From Caulobacter sp. BK020 (GTDB lineage: Bacteria > Pseudomonadota > Alphaproteobacteria > Caulobacterales > Caulobacteraceae), in the NCBI RefSeq assembly GCF_004342605.1, contig NZ_SLZL01000006.1, forward strand, positions 62,001-126,000: a stretch of 64,000 nucleotides of DNA, in the 5' to 3' direction. Positions 32,449 through 40,774 of the stretch are shown here, piece by piece. The position numbers were made by a program, and so were the translations under genes. Within the stretch, counting starts at the first letter, position 1. The number at the start of each line of letters is the position of its first letter. Below the pieces are notes generated by a model. It worked only from the letters and a program-made list of their open reading frames with translations, ran no database searches and was not told where the DNA came from.

Positions 32449-32991
32449 ATGAGCGACGCGGAACTCGTCACGCGCATCCGCGCAAAGGATCTGACCGCGT
32501 TCGAGGCGCTGTACCGGATCTATCATCCGCGCCTCGTCCGGTTCCTGACGAACCTGATTCACCGCCCGCAGTTGGTCGAGGAGGTGCTGAACGACACCTT
32601 GATGGTGGTCTGGGAGAAGGCCGACACCTTCAACGGGACCAGCAAGCTGTCGACCTGGATGTTCGGCATCGCCTATCGCAAGGCCATGAAGGCCCTGCGC
32701 AAGCAGGACGAGGCGGTCGAGGATCCGGCGGCCGAGCAGCGGCCCAGCCAGGATCCGACGCCGGAGGACGACCTGGGCCGCGGTCGGACCCAGGTCCTGC
32801 TGAAGCAGGCGATCGAGACCCTTTCGCCTGAACATCGGGCGGTCGTCGAGTTCACCTATTTCCACGAAATGGGGTATCGAGAGATCGCCGACATCATGAA
32901 ATGCCCCGTGGACACCGTGAAGACCCGCATGTTCCACGCACGACGCTACTTGAGACGCCAGCTGGCGGGCGAACTGCCAGACTGGCTGTAG
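32449..32991 (+). CDS. ECF-type RNA polymerase sigma factor (sigma/anti-sigma/subtilase module)
   Basis: 180 residues from the ATG at 32449 (MSDAELVTRIRAKDLTAFEA); a GTG at 32392 would add 19 residues unlike family starts. Region 2: LYRIYHPRLVRFLTNLIHRP, EEVLNDTLMVVWEKADTFNG, KLSTWMFGIAYRKAMKAL. Region 4: TLSPEHRAVVEFTYFHEMGY, REIADIMKCPVDTVKTRMFH. The linker is acidic. The gene for a membrane anti-sigma factor follows after 11 bases, then a subtilase gene, a linked set that suggests control by periplasmic proteolysis. Confidence 0.92.
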   Translation: MSDAELVTRIRAKDLTAFEALYRIYHPRLVRFLTNLIHRPQLVEEVLNDTLMVVWEKADTFNGTSKLSTWMFGIAYRKAMKALRKQDEAVEDPAAEQRPSQDPTPEDDLGRGRTQVLLKQAIETLSPEHRAVVEFTYFHEMGYREIADIMKCPVDTVKTRMFHARRYLRRQLAGELPDWL

Positions 32992-33002
32992 GACCTATCG
33001 CC

Positions 33003-33632
33003 ATGACCAAAATCTTCAACTTCGAGGACGCCCGGCATCAGCAGACCCAGGGCCTGCTGCCCTGGTATATCAACGGGACGCTGGATTCCGTCGAGACCGC
33101 GACCGTTGAGAAGCACCTGACCGAATGCGACGAATGCCGCGCCGATCTTGAGCGCGAGCGCGTGCTGGGCCGGGAAGTCGCCCACCTACCGCTGGACGCC
33201 GACCACGGCTGGGAGCGCATGCGCGCCCGGCTGGAGGGCGCGACCCAGCCTCCCGGCCGCCCCGCCGTCGCCCTGCTGCGGCGCCGCGTTCCGCTGGGTT
33301 GGGCCCTGGCGGCCCAGGCCGCCTGCCTGGCGCTGACGGTCGGCGCCGCGTTCTGGCTGTCGCCGGGCCAGAACCACACCTATCGCGCCCTCGGCGCGTC
33401 CACGCCGCCGACGAACGGCAATGTCGTGGTGATCTTCAAGCCGGACGTCTCCGAGGCGAGCCTGCGCGGCGCCCTGCGCGAAGTCGGCGCCCGGGTGGTC
33501 GACGGACCGACCACGGCCGACGCCTATGTCCTGCATGTCGACGCCGCGCGCCGCGCCGACGCCCTGACCCGGCTGCGGGCCAATGGGGACGTCACGCTGG
33601 CCGAGGCGATCGACGCCGAGCCCCGGCCGTGA
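33003..33632 (+). CDS. Transmembrane anti-sigma factor with zinc-finger N-terminus and propeptide-like C-terminal domain
   Basis: 209 residues. The N-terminal ZAS/zf-HC2 motif VEKHLTECDECRADLERE holds His-x3-Cys-x2-Cys at about residues 39-46 for sigma binding. One TM helix lies at about 101-119 (LGWALAAQAACLALTVGAAF). The periplasmic domain (NGNVVVIFKPDVSEASLRGA, LREVGARVVDGPTTADAYVL, HVDAARRADALTRL) has the beta-alpha-beta pattern of subtilisin propeptide/inhibitor-I9-like folds. The next gene encodes a subtilase and overlaps the stop codon (GTGA), suggesting direct contact between the two. Confidence 0.85.
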   Translation: MTKIFNFEDARHQQTQGLLPWYINGTLDSVETATVEKHLTECDECRADLERERVLGREVAHLPLDADHGWERMRARLEGATQPPGRPAVALLRRRVPLGWALAAQAACLALTVGAAFWLSPGQNHTYRALGASTPPTNGNVVVIFKPDVSEASLRGALREVGARVVDGPTTADAYVLHVDAARRADALTRLRANGDVTLAEAIDAEPRP

Positions 33633-34918
33633 GAACGCGGCGCTCCGCATGCGGCTGGGGCGCGTTGCTCGGCGCGGGACTGCTGGCGCTGGCCAGCCTG
33701 ACGCCGGCGCGCGCCCAGGCGCGGCCGCCTCCCGCCGCCTCATCCCCGTCGACCGACGCCCACGACGTCCTGGTCATGCTGCGGCTGGCGCCCGAGCACT
33801 ACCGCCCCGGCGCCGGCTACGGCGGCAGCTACGGCGACCGCTTCTCGCGCAGCGCGCGTAAGCGGGTGGCCGAGGCCATCGCCCAGCGGCACGGCCTCTC
33901 GCTGGTCGGCGACGGCTGGCCGATGCCGCTGGTCGGGCTGGACTGTTACGTCATGCGCGCGCCGCAGGACCAGCCCGTGGACGCCGTCGTGGCCGAGGTC
34001 TCGCACGATCCGCGGGTGGCTTGGTCCGAGCCTCTGCGCATCTACCGAACCCAGGGCGGCATCGACAGCGACAACGATCCTCTGCTGGCCGCCCAGCCGA
34101 CCGCCAAGGCCTGGCGGCTGGCCGACCTGCACAGATACGCCACCGGCAAGGGCGTGAAGGTCGCGGTGGTCGACAGCAAGATCGAGGTCAATCATCCCGA
34201 CCTGGCGGGCCAGTTCGTGGCCGACCAGGACTTCGTCGCGAGCCGCCCCACCGCGCCCGAACGGCACGGCACCGGCGTCGCCGGCGTGATCGCGGCCAAG
34301 GCCGGCAACGGCCTGGGCATAGCCGGCGTCGCGCCCGGCGCGCGGCTGATGGCCCTGCGCGCCTGTTGGCAGGTCGACAACGGCTCGGCCTCCTCGCCCA
34401 CCTTCTGCGACACCCTCAGCCTGGCCAAGGCCCTCCACTTCGCGATCGACCATAGGGCCGAGGTGATCAATCTCAGCTTGACCGGTCCCCAGGATCGCCT
34501 GCTGACCGAGCTGATCGCCGTGGCCAACGCGCGGCGAATCTCAGTGGTCGCCGCCTTCGACCCTGGTCAGCCCAAGGGCGGCTTTCCGGCGTCCCAGCCC
34601 GGCGTGATCGCCGTGGCGGCGGAATCCTTGGCGACGCTTCCGCCCGGCGTGTACAGTGCTCCGGATCGGGACGTCCCGACCACCCAGCCGGGGGACAAAT
34701 GGAATCTGGTCAACGGCAGTTCTTATGCGGCCGCGCATGTCAGCGGGCTGATCGCGCTTGTTCGTGAAGGCCGTGCCTCCAGCTTCCCGACACTGCTCGT
34801 CGCGTCCCAGCCCCGGGGCGGCGTCGTCGACGCCTACGCCACCGTGCTGCGTGAGATCGACCGCTGCGGCGGCGCCTGCGCCCTGGTCGCGCGCGGGCCG
34901 CAATCCACCGCCCGCTAG
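33629..34918 (+). CDS. S8 family serine peptidase (subtilase), secreted
   Basis: 429 residues from a GTG overlapping the anti-sigma stop. The signal peptide (GALLGAGLLALASLTPARAQ) is followed by its own prodomain-like segment (DVLVMLRLAPEHYRPGAGYG to DPRVAWSEPLRIYRTQGG). The catalytic triad is Asp in VAVVDSKIEVNHPDL, His in ERHGTGVAGVIAAKAG and Ser in NGSSYAAAHVSGLIAL; the oxyanion-hole region has an atypical AAFDPGQPKGG in place of the usual Asn motif. It probably acts in the periplasm, with the co-encoded anti-sigma factor as a possible partner or substrate. Confidence 0.88.
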   Translation: MRTRRSACGWGALLGAGLLALASLTPARAQARPPPAASSPSTDAHDVLVMLRLAPEHYRPGAGYGGSYGDRFSRSARKRVAEAIAQRHGLSLVGDGWPMPLVGLDCYVMRAPQDQPVDAVVAEVSHDPRVAWSEPLRIYRTQGGIDSDNDPLLAAQPTAKAWRLADLHRYATGKGVKVAVVDSKIEVNHPDLAGQFVADQDFVASRPTAPERHGTGVAGVIAAKAGNGLGIAGVAPGARLMALRACWQVDNGSASSPTFCDTLSLAKALHFAIDHRAEVINLSLTGPQDRLLTELIAVANARRISVVAAFDPGQPKGGFPASQPGVIAVAAESLATLPPGVYSAPDRDVPTTQPGDKWNLVNGSSYAAAHVSGLIALVREGRASSFPTLLVASQPRGGVVDAYATVLREIDRCGGACALVARGPQSTAR

Positions 34919-35600
34919 GGCCCTCCTCGCCGCTATTCTCGCCCTCGGCCTGGCCAAGCCGGCCCTGGCCCAGGTCTCCGCCGGCGTCTCCGTCCAGAGC
35001 GACTACCGCCTGCGCGGCTATTCGGTGAGCGGCGAAAATCCAGTGGGCGTGCTGGATCTGGCCTACGACCACAGCTCGGGTCTCTACACCAACGGCTCGG
35101 TGATCGGCGGACGGCGCGACGGTGACCTCGAAGTCGTCGGCCTGATCGGCAATGTCGGCTATGCCCGCCGGCTGAACGAGCGCCTTACCCTGGACGTCGG
35201 CGTGGTGCGCACCAGCCGGCTGCAGCGCTACGGCTCCGTCGCCACCGGTCGTTACACCGAAGGCTATCTCGGCCTGAACGCGGGCGCCGTCTCGGCCCGG
35301 ATCAGCTATTCGCCCGACTATCTGCGCGACCGCGCCAGGACCCTGTACGGCGAGGTCAACGCCGGGGTCGACACGGTCGCAAAGCTGCGTCTCGATGGGC
35401 ACCTGGGCTATCTGAACTGCCTGGACGCACCGGTCAGGTGGCAATGCACAAACCGGGTCGACTGGCGGATCGGCGTCTCGCGCCAGTTCGACCAGCTCGA
35501 CCTGCAGGCCTCGCTGTCAGGCGCCGCGGCTCCCGGTGGCCGATCGCTGCGCCTGGGCGACAATCCGGCCCTGGTGGTCGGAGCCAGCTGGACCTTCTAG
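34851..35600 (+). CDS. TorF-like outer-membrane barrel protein (TIGR02001-type)
   Basis: About 249 residues. The GTG at 34851, inside the 3' end of the subtilase gene, gives a signal peptide (RALLAAILALGLAKPALAQ); no start lies between the two genes in this frame, so an overlap of about 68 bases seems real. The mature start VSAGVSVQSDYRLRGYSVSG is the hallmark of the TIGR02001/TorF putative porins. The protein continues in short amphipathic strands and ends ALVVGASWTF with terminal Phe. It completes the sigma operon and may be a stress-linked porin. Its last 84 bases overlap the convergent ABC transporter gene. Confidence 0.75.
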   Translation: MRSTAAAAPAPWSRAGRNPPPARALLAAILALGLAKPALAQVSAGVSVQSDYRLRGYSVSGENPVGVLDLAYDHSSGLYTNGSVIGGRRDGDLEVVGLIGNVGYARRLNERLTLDVGVVRTSRLQRYGSVATGRYTEGYLGLNAGAVSARISYSPDYLRDRARTLYGEVNAGVDTVAKLRLDGHLGYLNCLDAPVRWQCTNRVDWRIGVSRQFDQLDLQASLSGAAAPGGRSLRLGDNPALVVGASWTF

Positions 35601-37307
35601 GAGCAGGTCCGGCAACCGCAGAACATGGTCGCAGAAGACCAGACTCTCGGCCCGATGCGAGACCATCAGGATCGTCGTCGCGGGCCGCAACTGATTCAGC
35701 CGGGCCAGGATCGCGCGCTCGGCGACGACATCCAGCGCGTTGGTGGCCTCGTCCAGGATCAGCAGGCGCGGCCGGCGCAGCAGGGCGCGGGCCAGGGTCA
35801 ACCGCTGGCGTTCGCCCGCCGAGACACGAGCGCCGCGATCGCCCAGGCGGCCGTCGAGACCAAGGCGCTCCAACAGGTGGCCGGCGTCGATCAGATCGAG
35901 CGCCCATAGCATTTCAGCCTCGGTCGCCTCGGGTCGCCCCCAGGCCAGGTTCCGGCGGATCGAGCCGTCGAACAGGAACGCCTCCTGGGCCACATAGGCC
36001 AGCCGCTCACGCCCCGCCGCCTCGACCGTCACGGTCCCGGCGTCCGGCGACAGCAGGCCGGCCGCCAGATCGAGGAGGGTGGTCTTGCCAACGCCCGAGG
36101 GGCCCGTCAGTCCCACGAAGGCGCCCGACGGGATGGCCAGACTCACGCGCTCAAGCAACGGCGACGTCGCGCCGGGCGGACGGTAGGTCACGTCCCGCAA
36201 TACAACGGCCTCGCCGGGGATCGCCGGCGCCATCGACGGCGCCATCGACGGCGCCATCGACGGCGCCATCGACGGCGGAGGCGTCTCGTCGCCGCCCAGC
36301 ATCTGCTCCAGCGACCGGACGACGGCGTAGGCCGGCAGGCCGTGCAGCATCTGCTGGACGCCTTGCTGGGCTTGCTGGGCCGGACCACTCATCCGCGCCA
36401 GCACCAGCAGCAGGGTCATCATCACCGGGGCCGGCAGATGTAGCCAGCTGACGCCGACCACCAGGACCGCGCCGCCGATCGCCGCGGCCAGCGCGGCCGC
36501 CACGCCGCGCAACGCCGACTGCTGGCCGGCGAAGTCCAGCCGGTCGCGCATCGCCGCGCCGGACGTCCGCCGGTACTCGTCGACGAAGGTGTTCTGCAGG
36601 CCTTCCGCCTTGGCCAGCTTCAACCCGTTCAGCAGCGCCGCCGCGCCGTCGGCCATGCCGAAATGCGCTTCGGTGATCGATCTGCCCAGGCCCCGTGCGC
36701 GGACCAGGAACGGGCGACTGACCAAGGCGGCCAATACGGCGAAGCCGGCGGCCACCGCCCCGCCCAGCGGCGTCAGCACCAGGGCCAGCACCGCGTGGCC
36801 GGCCAGCATCGCCAGGGCCACCGCCGCCAGCAGGGCCGAGTGGGCCGCAATGCCGATCTGGTGGATTTCGACGCTGAGCGCCTGGGTCATCCGCGCCCGG
36901 CTGATTCCCGACGCCTCGCGCCAGTCGGCGTGGGCGATCCGTTCGACCAACCTCAGCCGGATCGACTCCACGAACGCCATCTGCAATCCGTTCAGGCTGC
37001 GGTCCCGCCAGAAGAGGACGAAGCCTCGGACCGCCATCAGCATCGCGTACAGCGCCAACAGGATCAGCAATCTCTGGGTCTGGTCCATCGTCGTCGTCAG
37101 AAAGCTCGGGAACCCTGGCGGAGCTCGGCCCAGGGTCAGGACCAGGTCTATTAGCGGAACCAGCAGCAGCAGGCCCAGGCCCTCGAACAGGGCGCCCAGC
37201 GCCACCAGCGCCGCCACGCAGGCGGCCCGCCAGCGCGCGAAGGCCAGGAAGGCGCGGACGAAGGTCGTCAGGCCGGCCTCCCCTGGGCCTGGAGAGGCCG
37301 CGCTCAT
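35517..37307 (-). CDS. ABC exporter (TM-ATPase fusion) with repeat-expanded linker
   Basis: 596 residues. An ABC_membrane domain with six TM helices (about 20-320) is fused to an ATPase domain with Walker A GPSGVGKTTLL, Q-loop YVAQEAFLFDGSIRRNLAWG, signature VSAGERQRLTLARALL, Walker B LLILDEATNALD and H-loop MVSHRAES. The order fits lipid, oligosaccharide or peptide half-exporters that work as dimers. A Pro-Ser-Met-Ala repeat lies between the two domains. Located between the methyltransferase and porin genes of the polysaccharide locus, it may export a glycolipid or a modified product. The 3' end overlaps the convergent porin gene. Confidence 0.9.
   Translation of the reverse strand: MSAASPGPGEAGLTTFVRAFLAFARWRAACVAALVALGALFEGLGLLLLVPLIDLVLTLGRAPPGFPSFLTTTMDQTQRLLILLALYAMLMAVRGFVLFWRDRSLNGLQMAFVESIRLRLVERIAHADWREASGISRARMTQALSVEIHQIGIAAHSALLAAVALAMLAGHAVLALVLTPLGGAVAAGFAVLAALVSRPFLVRARGLGRSITEAHFGMADGAAALLNGLKLAKAEGLQNTFVDEYRRTSGAAMRDRLDFAGQQSALRGVAAALAAAIGGAVLVVGVSWLHLPAPVMMTLLLVLARMSGPAQQAQQGVQQMLHGLPAYAVVRSLEQMLGGDETPPPSMAPSMAPSMAPSMAPAIPGEAVVLRDVTYRPPGATSPLLERVSLAIPSGAFVGLTGPSGVGKTTLLDLAAGLLSPDAGTVTVEAAGRERLAYVAQEAFLFDGSIRRNLAWGRPEATEAEMLWALDLIDAGHLLERLGLDGRLGDRGARVSAGERQRLTLARALLRRPRLLILDEATNALDVVAERAILARLNQLRPATTILMVSHRAESLVFCDHVLRLPDLLLEGPAGSDHQGRIVAQAQRSATGSRGA
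36226..36273 (-). repeat. Four perfect 12-bp tandem repeats within the ABC exporter gene
   Basis: The unit GGCGCCATCGAC occurs four times without change (36226-36237, 36238-36249, 36250-36261, 36262-36273). Because 12 is a multiple of three, gain or loss of a unit keeps the frame and changes the encoded Pro-Ser-Met-Ala linker by four residues. Such arrays often vary by slippage. Confidence 0.9.
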
Positions 37308-38005
37308 CCCTCGCCTTGCTTGACGATCAGGACCTGTCCCCACGGCAAGGCGATGACCGTGTCGGGCCGGTCTGCGAAATAGTCGGCGAACACGCCGCGC
37401 ACCCCGGGATCGCCGTAGTCGTCGCCGATCAGCATCCCACCGGGCGAAAGGCGCGGATAGAAGAACGCCAAACCCTCGCGCGTGCCCTTCGGCAGGTCGA
37501 GATCGAGGTGGACGAACGAAAAGCGCAGCGCCTCCAGCCCGGCGGCCGAGCGCGGAAAAAGGCCCGGATGCAGCATCACCGCCGGATAGCCGGCCAGCAG
37601 GCGCTCGACCTGGATCCGCTGGCCGTGGACGGCTCCGAAATGCGCCCGCACCACGGCCGCCTCGGCATCGACCGTCCCGTCTTCCTGCAGGGTCTCGAAG
37701 ACGTCGAACAGGTGCAATGGAGTCTGGCCCTTGGCCTCGCAGATCAGCCGGGCGCTGCCGCCCGTCAGCACGCCGGCCTCGGCCATTTCGCCCGGCAGGC
37801 GGCGGGCGGCGGCGACGCAGATCTGGATCTGCAGGGCGGCGGCGTCGTTCATCAGCAGGGCCGTGCGCCGCCGCGTCTCGTCGATCGCCGTCAGGCTCGC
37901 CCGCCATTCGGTCGCCACCGGCGTCTGGATCGAGCCGCGCGCCGCCAGGAGCCGCCGCAGCAGCGCGCCCGGCGAGAGGCGCTGACGCAGAGCGGCCGGG
38001 CTCAC
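37304..38005 (-). CDS. TylF/MycF-family O-methyltransferase-like protein
   Basis: 233 residues from a GTG overlapping the upstream stop (GTGA). Typical TylF/MycF (macrocin O-methyltransferase) elements: EMAEAGVLTGGSARLICEAK at SAM motif I, PLHLFDVFETL, FSFVHLDLDLPKGTREGLAF with the metal-binding Asp, and LSPGGMLIGDDYGDPGVRG. Family members methylate sugar hydroxyls on macrolides or glycans, so O-methylation of a repeat-unit sugar is likely here. The start codon is overlapped by the polymerase-like gene and the stop overlaps the ABC exporter gene, giving an unbroken operon. Confidence 0.82.
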   Translation of the reverse strand: MSPAALRQRLSPGALLRRLLAARGSIQTPVATEWRASLTAIDETRRRTALLMNDAAALQIQICVAAARRLPGEMAEAGVLTGGSARLICEAKGQTPLHLFDVFETLQEDGTVDAEAAVVRAHFGAVHGQRIQVERLLAGYPAVMLHPGLFPRSAAGLEALRFSFVHLDLDLPKGTREGLAFFYPRLSPGGMLIGDDYGDPGVRGVFADYFADRPDTVIALPWGQVLIVKQGEG

Positions 38006-39393
38006 GGCCGCGCCGCCTTGGCCAGGCGGCGAGCGCGCGCGGCGGCGGCGGCCAGCTCCACGCAAGCCAGGGCGAACAGCGCGCCAAGCAGCGGCGTGCG
38101 CAGCGGATAGTCGACCAGGCTGGAGGCCATCAGGATTACGGTCGCCGTGGCGGCGGCCACCGCCATGCCCCGGCGTCGACCGCCGCGTCCTGGCTGGGCT
38201 TCGACCTCCGGGCGCGTCGCCATCCAGACCGCGCGGCCCCACCAGAAAAGGAACGTCGCCAGCAAGGTCAAGGCGGGAATGCCGCCCTCGATGGCCAGTT
38301 GCAGCGGCTCATTGTGAGCCTGGTTCATGTAGATGGTCGAGAGCAGGGCGTAGGGCTCGAACTGGCGATAGACGCCGTCGAAAGTCCCGAACCCGGCGCC
38401 CAGCGGCATGAAGGCCTTCGCCGTCGTCAGCAGCGGTTCCAGCAGAGCGACGCGGGTCTCGCCGGCGATGTCGGCCGGAGCCAGCCGGCCCACTGCGCCG
38501 CCTCGGGCGATGATCGCGGCCAGTCCGCCCAGGATCACCACCAGCGCGCCGCCGACGCCCAGCCGGGCCGCGCGCCTGACCGGCCATAGCCTTTGCCCGG
38601 CCGCGCGCCACGTCCAGGCCGCGCCCACCAATCCGATCAGACCCAGCAGCAAACCCATTCGAGAGCCCGTCGCCAACAGGGCGATCAGCAGGAACAGCAT
38701 CGTCGCCGACGTCAGGGTCAGGACCAGCCGCCGGTCAGCGCCCTTGCGCAACGACAGACCGGCCAGCGCCGCCGTCAGCGGCAGGGCGCAGGCCATCAGC
38801 GCTGCCTGGTGATTGCGATTGGCGAACAGGCCTACGGCGGAATCCTGCGAGGTCTCGTGATAGAGGCGAAGGCCCCCGGTTGCGACCTGGCCGAGGCCCA
38901 GCAGGCCGCTGGCCGCCGCCATGACCACGACGGCGCCAGCCAGGCGCGCGCGGTCCCTGAAATCCAGATGCAGCACCGCCAGCGCCATGGCCGTCGCCGG
39001 CAGCAGGGCCGCCAGGGCGTTCAGGGTCAGGTCGGGACTGAGGCTCAGCGGCCGCCAACCGATGGTCCCCGACACCTCGGCGATATGGGCATAGGCCCCA
39101 TGGCCCGGCAGGGCGGCCCAGATGGCCGGCGGCAGCGGGACCAGTTGCAGCACCAGCAGCAGATAGGCCGCGGCGATGGCGGCCACGATCCCGGCATGGC
39201 GACGCGGCGCCGTGAAGTCCAGCGGCCAGAGGCTGGCGCCGATCGCTAGCAGGGCCGCGCTGCGCACGACCGCCTGCTGGACTTCATCATGGCGCGAGGC
39301 GCCGCCGGCCAGGGCGAGAACGAGGCTCAGCCCCGCGGCGATCATCAGGCGATAGAGGGGGCCGTGGATCCACGACGACGGCAGGCGGCTCAA
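38002..39393 (-). CDS. O-antigen ligase / Wzy-type polymerase, multi-pass membrane protein
   Basis: About 463 residues. I prefer the TTG at 39393, which has GGGAGAG just upstream; a TTG at 39414 would add 7 residues. Twelve or so TM helices. The Wzy_C family core includes SAVGLFANRNHQAALMACAL, the periplasmic-loop motif GAGFGTFDGVYRQFEP and NQAHNEPLQLAIEGGIPAL. FANRNH and the HNEPLQ loop are common to O-antigen ligases and polymerases of GumE/ExoQ-like exopolysaccharide systems. It joins undecaprenyl-linked repeat units. A second polymerase-like protein is encoded at 44058-45467. Confidence 0.85.
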   Translation of the reverse strand: MSRLPSSWIHGPLYRLMIAAGLSLVLALAGGASRHDEVQQAVVRSAALLAIGASLWPLDFTAPRRHAGIVAAIAAAYLLLVLQLVPLPPAIWAALPGHGAYAHIAEVSGTIGWRPLSLSPDLTLNALAALLPATAMALAVLHLDFRDRARLAGAVVVMAAASGLLGLGQVATGGLRLYHETSQDSAVGLFANRNHQAALMACALPLTAALAGLSLRKGADRRLVLTLTSATMLFLLIALLATGSRMGLLLGLIGLVGAAWTWRAAGQRLWPVRRAARLGVGGALVVILGGLAAIIARGGAVGRLAPADIAGETRVALLEPLLTTAKAFMPLGAGFGTFDGVYRQFEPYALLSTIYMNQAHNEPLQLAIEGGIPALTLLATFLFWWGRAVWMATRPEVEAQPGRGGRRRGMAVAAATATVILMASSLVDYPLRTPLLGALFALACVELAAAAARARRLAKAARP

Positions 39394-39417
39394 AGGTCTC
39401 TCCCTGGGGAGCAAGAA

Positions 39418-39443
39418 GGGCGGCGGCCTTTCGACCGCCGCCC
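39418..39443 (-). terminator. Hairpin between the small secreted-protein gene and the polymerase operon
   Basis: GGGCGGCGG (39418-39426) and CCGCCGCCC (39435-39443) make a 9-bp stem with an 8-base loop. On the minus strand TTCTTGCTCC follows. It lies between the stop at 39458 and the polymerase start, so it could be a terminator or attenuator splitting the gene row. Confidence 0.5.
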
Positions 39444-39457
39444 CGGACGCCGGCTCG

Positions 39458-39700
39458 CTAGGAGCTGGCGGCCTTGCTGTCGTGTTTGCTCAGCGCCAGG
39501 GCGCCGGCCACCACGGCCGCGACGGCGATACCAGCCACGACCGTGGTCGAGGTGGCGGCCGTCCCGGCTTGCGGAGCGATCCCGCTGGCGGCGGCCAGCG
39601 AGAGTTTCGAGGCCGGGTTGGACGCCTTCCCCGCGGCGAGCGCTGGAAGCGCCGCCATGGAGAACGCGGCCGACAAGGCCAGGAGATGTGTCAAACGCAT
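39458..39700 (-). CDS. Small secreted/membrane protein of the polysaccharide locus
   Basis: 80 residues. The signal peptide (LALSAAFSMAALPALAAG) is followed by a low-complexity Ala/Ser/Thr linker and one TM helix (TTVVAGIAVAAVVAGALAL, about 52-70), then a short polar tail (SKHDSKAASS). Small proteins of this build are common in alphaproteobacterial exopolysaccharide clusters and often go unannotated. There is no enzymatic motif. It may be an accessory subunit of the export machinery. Confidence 0.6.
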   Translation of the reverse strand: MRLTHLLALSAAFSMAALPALAAGKASNPASKLSLAAASGIAPQAGTAATSTTVVAGIAVAAVVAGALALSKHDSKAASS

Positions 39701-39814
39701 CTGCAGAGCTCCTCGTAGAGTTAGGGAGTTTCAGGATCGCCAGGGCGCCGAAGCCTCCCTGGCGAAAAGCGTGCGCACGCTCCAGCTGTGCGTTCCCGTC
39801 CAGGGCGCGGACGT

Positions 39815-40774
39815 TCAAGCGCCGACGAGATTGGCTTCGAGCACGATGGCCCGCGCCGTCTTGAGGCCCAGCATGGTTCGCAGGCGCGCGACCACCGCAT
39901 GGCGGTCGATCCCGTAGTGGGCGCGCAGATGGGCCTGGTCGCCGACCTCGCTGGGATAGAGGTCCTGGAGGCCGATCCGGGCGAAGCCGCGCGGCGCGAC
40001 CCCGCCCTCCAGCAACGCTTCGGCCACGGCTCCGCCCAGGCCCCCGATGATTGAGTGCTCCTCCAGGGTCAACACGCAGGGACAGGCGCGGACCGAGGCG
40101 AGGACGCCCTCGACGTCGAACGGCTTCAACGTGTGGACGTCGACGACGCGTACGGCGACACCGTCATCCGCCAGCAGGTCGGCGGCGGCCAGGGCCTCTC
40201 CCAGCACGCCGCCCACGGCGAAGATCACCGCATCGCCGCCGTCGCGAACGGTCCGGACCTTGCCCAATGTGACCTCGCCGGGCGGCAAGCCCGCCTGGCT
40301 CTTGTCCAGCCGCAGATAGCCAGGCCCGCCGCGCGCGTGTATCTGGCGGGTGAGTTCATGGGCCTGCCAGGGATCGGACGGCGCCACCACGGTCATGTCC
40401 GGCAGGGCGCGCAGGATCGCCAGGTCCTCGGTCGCGAAGTGCGACATGCCCAGCTGCCCGTACGAGAAACCACCGCCGACCGCGACCACGGTCACGTCGG
40501 CCTTGTGGTAGCAGACGTCGTTGCGCAGCTGCTCGAGGCACCGCAGGGTCGGGAAGTTGGCGATCGAATAGGTGTAGGCCCGCGCGCCCGCCAGGGCCAT
40601 GCCGCAGGCCACCGCGGTCATGTTCTGCTCGGCGATCCCGGCATTGACGTAAGCCTGCGGAAAGCGGGCGATGTAGTCGTTCAGTACGGCGAAACCCAGG
40701 TCGCCCCCGACCAACATCACGCGCGGATCCTCAGCGGCAAGTTCGGTCAGGGCGCGGATGAAGCTGTCACGCAT
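39815..40774 (-). CDS. Transketolase C-terminal subunit (pyrimidine-binding plus transketolase_C)
   Basis: 319 residues with the Transket_pyr domain (MLVGGDLGFAVLNDYIARFP, VNAGIAEQNMTAVACGMALA, SYGQLGMSHFATEDLAILRA) and the C-terminal domain (VRVVDVHTLKPFDVEGVLAS, LTLEEHSIIGGLGGAVAEAL). The conserved Glu that activates TPP is in AEQNMTAV. It pairs with the gene just upstream, whose product carries the TPP-binding half. Split transketolases of this type are usually specialised enzymes of secondary or sugar metabolism. The overlap of 8 bases with the partner gene supports one complex. Confidence 0.88.
   Translation of the reverse strand: MRDSFIRALTELAAEDPRVMLVGGDLGFAVLNDYIARFPQAYVNAGIAEQNMTAVACGMALAGARAYTYSIANFPTLRCLEQLRNDVCYHKADVTVVAVGGGFSYGQLGMSHFATEDLAILRALPDMTVVAPSDPWQAHELTRQIHARGGPGYLRLDKSQAGLPPGEVTLGKVRTVRDGGDAVIFAVGGVLGEALAAADLLADDGVAVRVVDVHTLKPFDVEGVLASVRACPCVLTLEEHSIIGGLGGAVAEALLEGGVAPRGFARIGLQDLYPSEVGDQAHLRAHYGIDRHAVVARLRTMLGLKTARAIVLEANLVGA

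Noticed and set aside
36226-36273. CRISPR array
   Set aside because: Units are contiguous 12-mers in a coding frame with no spacers; no Cas genes in the window.
39738-39764. CGCCAGGG/CCCTGGCG inverted repeat as a terminator
   Set aside because: No T tract on either strand in the right place; stem is interrupted by an 11-base loop.
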